Below, piece after piece: positions 40,401 through 46,400 of a stretch of DNA of 64,000 nt. Position numbers and translations under genes: made by a program. The notes beneath the pieces are model-generated. The model saw only the letters and a list, made by a program, of their open reading frames with translations, had not been told where the DNA came from and searched no databases. The stretch's first letter is position 1. The number at the start of each line of letters is the position of its first letter. The stretch comes from Aplectana chamaeleonis (lineage: Eukaryota; Nematoda; Chromadorea; Rhabditida; Cosmocercidae), in contig JAPDOI010000271.1 in the NCBI GenBank assembly GCA_029168955.1, positions 338,001 through 402,000 on the forward strand. Direction: 5' to 3'.

Positions 40401-43400
40401 TGTGATGAACGATAAACCCGGGTAAGGTCTTTGGATTTGAAAATCTGGAGGAGCTGAAAAATTCGGTGTTTTTCCAGGTCACCAGGAGCTGCATTTACAT
40501 GGCAGTTTTCCAAGTGTTCCATAGCTCGAATGCACGGAGTGTGGCAGTCGGGACATGTCCAGTGTCTGCTGAATAAACCGTTTCAGGTTTGTGGATGGGT
40601 TTGAGAATGTTTCGGGTATACAGTTTATCCAAAAAGTTTTGGTCAACTCTAAAGAACAGCCTTAAATTCTTTGTGAGATAGCAGTGGAGAATTTGTGGTG
40701 AAAGTCGGAAACTTTTTCCGTGAGTTTGAATTGAAAAGTGAATTTTCCAAGGTCAGGTCCCTACGTCAATCGCGCAGCGACGCTATGACATGCTTCGGGC
40801 GTCGTATATAATTCTGCCGCCGAGCGGTGGGCGAAAATCATTCCTTTGAAATCTATCATGCCGCGTCACGTCAAAATTACGGAAATGCACGGCTCCGCAC
40901 CGCTCGGCGGCTGAAGTATAAACGACGCCTCAAACTGGAATTAACGTGTGATGCGATGCTAATCGATTATTATAAAGACGCGTAATCGCGCTGCGTCGCG
41001 ATGAGAGTGTGAACCCGGCCCGAACCGATGTCTGGGATAATTCCGGGCAATTTTTTCTAAACGAAAAATCATTTTTGTTTGAGACATTGGTTGGCGGGTT
41101 TTATATTCATTATAATATTTTTACTATTTCAGCCGTCGCAACTGCGTGAGTGTGGTAATGGAATTGTGGATGCGTCGGAGGAATGTGATTGCGGCAGCAG
41201 GGAGACGTGCACGGATCCATGCTGCGATCCGCTCACCTGCACCCTCAGGGCTCATGCTCAATGTGCGGCTCATCATCAGTGCTGCCATCGGTGTGAGGTG
41301 GGCTTTTCTTCCATTCGCGGCTTTCGTTGCGTGCCGAATATGCATCCAATTCGTGTAACCACTTTCATTGAAACATCAGCACGTGCTGCGAAATTCCGTC
41401 GCAGGAGGACATGTTTCAAATTAGTTTTTGCGCGGTCATAGCAGCATGTGCTCCTACAATTATCTGTCGCACTTTGTAAATTGTGGTATCAATTTGTGCG
41501 AACACTCAATGTCTGATTTGTTAGAGCACGTGCTGCTATTTGGAGCACAATAACTGAGACAATGGGGTGGACCGACCGCGAGTGAAAAACTCCATTTTGC
41601 ACCGAACGCGCTCATTTGCGTACTGACCGCGCACACGAAATAGTGCACGCGGTCGGTACGTCTGAGCTCCGTTCCAGCCGCTCACAAATTTTCATAGATG
41701 GGCTCGGATCGCGTGGCAATGCTAATCGACCGTGTTCGAACGCCTACCAACCGCTGCCATTATCCAGCGGCAGCAGGGAGACGTGCACGGATCCATGCTG
41801 CGATCCGCTCACCTGCACCCTCAGGGCTCATGCTCAATGTGCGGCTCATCATCAGTGCTGCCATCGGTGTGAGGTGGGCTTTTCTTCCATTCGCGGCTTT
41901 CGATGCGTTTCGAATATGCATCCAATTCGTGTAACCACTTTCATTGAAACATCAGCACGTGCTGCGAAATTCCGTCACAGAAGGACATGTTTCAAATTAG
42001 TTTTTGCGCGGTCATAGCAGCAGGTGCTCCTACAATTATCTGTCGCACTTTGTAAATTGTGGTATCAATTTGTGCGAACACTCAATGTCTGATTTGTTAG
42101 AGCACGTGCTGCTATTTGGAGCACAATAACTGAGACAATGGGGTGGACCGACCGCGAGTGAAAAACTCCATTTTGCACCGAACGCGCTCATTTGCGTACT
42201 GACCGCGCACACGAAATAGTGCACGCGGTCGGTACGTCTGAGCTCCGTTCCAGCCGCTCACAAATTTTCATAGATGGGCTCGGACCGCGTGGCAATGCTA
42301 ATCGACCGTGTTCGAACGCGTACCAACCGCTGCCGGTATCCAACAAGCATTGGTACCGACCGCGTGGAAATGCGCACCAACTGCGTGTTAAGGCGTATCG
42401 ACCGCGAGGCGATGTGACTAATTGTGTGACATTGGGCACCGATCGCGTGGCAGTGAGTGTCGACCGCACGAATTTACGTGCCGACCGCGCACAAAATATG
42501 TTTCAAATGTCGCCCATCTCGCGGTACGCAACGTGCCCGCGGTTGGTACGCCCCATTTTCTGAGAATAGGACGTGCTCTTCCTCGCAGTGTTCTCGAAAC
42601 CGACTAGTCTTTTACTTGAATGCCTTTTCCACGCGCAACGTTTGCGGCGAAAGTGTGTGCAATTTGTTGGAGTATAATCCTGAAAATAGGGCGTGGACGC
42701 GCGCTTGCTGCGCTGCGCTACTATGTGACACGTATGATTGTGGCGTCATACTTTCTTTTTAGTTACGAAAGTCCGGGGAGGTTTGCCGAAGTGCGCGGTC
42801 GTCGTGTGACGTTGCGGAAATGTGCGATGGGAAGTCAGGAGACTGTCCTCCTGATGGACACCTCGTGGATGGAACCGCATGCGGACGAGATGGCCAGTGC
42901 TGGCGGGGAAATTGCAGTGATCCGCATCAACAGTGCCAGGCTATCTGGGGAGAAGGTGTGGAGTCTGCTAGATTTGTGGTCCAAGTGACTGGTTCAGACT
43001 ACCTACAACGACGCTAGGCTCTGCCGGAGCTCGTGGCAGGTCACCGGAACCAGTGCTTGACTCGCGTGTGGTTTGGGTGGGTTGATGTAAAAAAGTCGTT
43101 TAGGTGCTCGAGTTGGTGAGCAGGAGTGCTTCAAGCAGAATGCCCGAGGTCATGAGTACGCCAACTGCGGATTGGTTGACAGTACGGGAGCCTATAGGTT
43201 GTGCCAGTCTGAACATATCCGATGTGGCACATTGCACTGTCAGGACGGAGGCATGACGCCAGCCCAGTCTGCCTTGAGGGCGTTCACTTTTCACTTCCAG
43301 CAAGATGAGAAGCAGGTAGGGTGCGATCTTAGACAATTAATTGGCTCCTTCATTCCTACCATTACTTTAGATCCAGTGCAAGTCCATAGCCGACGAGAAA

Positions 43401-46400
43401 ATGGGTCTGGTTCAGGACGGCTCGAGCTGTGGTTCCGGTCGAGTTTGTGTGGCTGGTTCATGTGTGGAGATGTCATCTGTAAATTTCTCTGCCTTCAAAT
43501 TGTAAAGGCGGAGTAAATGCATTGTTTTGTTGCATTTTAGGTTTCCACCTCGGTTATATGCCCTTCGAACAATCACGCGCTACAGTGTTCTGGCCATGGC
43601 GACTGTACCACTACCGCGGTGAGTTTGACTATTCTGGAATTAGAGTGAGATTTTTAGGGTTCCCGTAGATGGAGCATGGTTTTGCAAATTAGGTGTAGAC
43701 TATGATATCAAAATGAGTCGAGTTGAGCACTAATATATGATAGTTGCCGGTCGGCGCCCCCAGCAACAGGGCAGCAACCGCTGCTGCAACTCATTAGAGC
43801 TGCGTCAGCGTTGGTATGGCCACGGGTGGTGTTTTGTGTAGAGGCGCGTAAAAGCGTGTGCGCAGAAAACTTGGAGGAAGGGGAGTAGCTACAGTTCATG
43901 GATTTTCTAGAATGACAACTGCTGTTGCTACGGCTTTCAGCCATAGGTAGCGTAACTGCTGTTGAAATAATGGCAACAGGTGTGGCCTCTGAGGTATGTT
44001 CTGTAGTGTGGCTACTACTCTTATTATGATCTGCTCGGAGTCGACGATTGTCTGAGTAAGTACTAATGGCGGAGTGGTGGTCACTCAAGTACGTTAGACT
44101 GATAGATGTTGGGACAGTATAGCAACATCAGTAAACTGGAGGTCATGTGATAGGTATCCGAAGCCGAGCTGTATTGTGGCTCCGCTTCCTAATGCGGTCG
44201 GCTCGAGTTCGATAATTGTCAGAGTAGGCTTAAGTGCAGGAATAGTCAGTGTATCGACCGATACATGTAGTTTTGTGCGCGGTCCCCTTGTTTACTGCTA
44301 ATTTTTTGTGGCCTTCAGTTCTACATAAGCGTCATTAGTAGTTCTGAAAAATCTGCCCGAACCATCGTTCCTTTGGATTCTAATCTACAATAATTTTCAG
44401 ATTTGTGTGTGCTTCACCGGTTGGACGGGAGCGGCGTGTGATACCCGCTCGAACACTACGGTGGTGAAAAATCGCGGCCAGTCTAGGACAATAGTCATTG
44501 TACCATCGATTGCTGAGGGAAAAACGCTGGACACTGCCACTCTGCTTGGTATTTTACTGCTGGTAGGTTTTAGAGCTTTAGTTTTTTGAACTGTAGTGGA
44601 CTTTATCAAATAGTCTTCTCACTTTTCATCGATTTCTGAGAGGGGCGGAGCAAGAGGCGGAGCGAAAAAAATTAGGTCCACATTTTCTCCAACCTTTACT
44701 GAAACCTGGAGTATCTGCAATAAATGCTCATTTTTATTCGGATAGAGAGCACACTCTAATTCCCAACCAGTATGGTTGATCTGTTTCGGAGAGGAATTGG
44801 AAGTATGTGGAAAAGAAGATTTTGGGAAATTGAGTTCTGAGAGAAAAATCGTGGAAAATTCGAATTCGACCTAAATTTAAAATCGATTTCTTTATTAGGT
44901 TGGTGTTGTTCTGCTGCTGCTTCTTGTCTGCCTGCTGTTCTGTTACCGTCGAAGATCTGTGGTAGAAATCCCTACTCCGACAGATGAGAAATTGGATGAA
45001 AGTTTGCCAGATCGGGCTGAACGGTCGATTAAATTTGGCAGTATGCCAAGCTGGAGGTAGGTGACTGAAGTCCTGGAAATAGACTATGTAGCCTCACACA
45101 CGGATTTTCAGGGATGAGAAACGAAAGCGGAAGAGCAACAAACATGTCTATGGTGCACTGAATCGCATCACCGAGGCAGATGAGAGGGATTCTGCGAGCT
45201 TGAGGTGATTTGACACTGGCATTCGGCACTAACGGCCTTCTCATCCTTTTGCCGCCGCGGCAAATGTCGTACTTTGAGCTACTGCAAAATCTGCGCTTTG
45301 GAATATTAGGAAGTCAAATGAGAGTAGAAAATTCGACTTCGTTGTACATGAAAATGCATATAAAAATCTAGTTGGACGACGAGCCTCCGTTTGATACTGG
45401 CACGCATTATTCGAAATGCGGCAATTTCCATATTTAGGGTTCGACAACTTTTGAAACGCCGTTTCTAACGAAGTTCATATCAGTTTTTTTTCATTGAGAA
45501 TTGCTTGATTCCTTAGCTTCATGAAGGTTAGATATTCGTTAGATATTGAAGCTATACTGCGTTGAGATAGATGTAAAATCCCTTTATCCGCAACGTTTCG
45601 GGTCTTAGACCCTTCTTCAGACGGCTATAAAATTATGTATGTAGCAAAGAAAGATGCGGAGGCGGTAGGAACGTACTGGTGGGAAGGAGAGGGAGAAGAG
45701 AGTTCTCGCCGATGACCGACTCGCGACCCACGTGGACTGAAAAATGACCAATGCCCATGAGTAGGAATGGTGTATAGATGGCTGTGGTGTTCAGTCCTAT
45801 CACGCTCTAATCTGTGTGTGATGTTAGCAGCTTCAGTGCCTCTCTCATTTCCTCCCTGTTGTTCATGGGGGGAAGGTGTCTCTTTATCTCTATGGCCTCT
45901 CTAATCTTTCTTTCAGCTGTGTCCGATATATTCCTGTGCACGATTTCGAAACTCATGCTCGGTATGTCTCCGAAGGTATGATGTGATGTCCTGTGCCTTG
46001 AGAACGCGCTGTTCGGGTAAGATTGGGGAGCCCGTAGCGCTCTTATGTGCTCATCAAGGCGATATCGTAAGGGCCTTCCAGTTTCTCCAATATAGAACTG
46101 TCCACATGCCTCACATCGTACCCTGTAAACCACGTTCTGCATCTCACAGATTTTCGTGTTCCCTGTGCAGTAGGTACATCCGCTCCTTCTGCAACGATCT
46201 TCATAAGGGCGAGACGACGTGAGTAGCTGGCGAAGGGTGGGAGGGGGACGGAAGACGAGACGAAGGGGAAGGGCTGATCTACGGACCGCCACGTTGACAT
46301 CTTTGGCGAACGATTCGTTAACAAAGGGGATGGTTAGTGCAGTATTGGACAGAGGGTGACGGTATGGTCGCCAGGTGTGAATGTTGCTCTGCATATAACC

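Noticed and set aside
41767..41873. Second disintegrin exon as a real alternative exon
   Set aside because: It has a donor but its original acceptor and first 58 bp are missing; the acceptor-like AG at the join would give a frameshift and early stop.
41616..42563. Plus-strand ORFs of 120-133 codons near the disintegrin exon
   Set aside because: They read through an exon fragment and the GACCGCG tract in the duplication. Splice borders and frame show the real exon ends at 41297.
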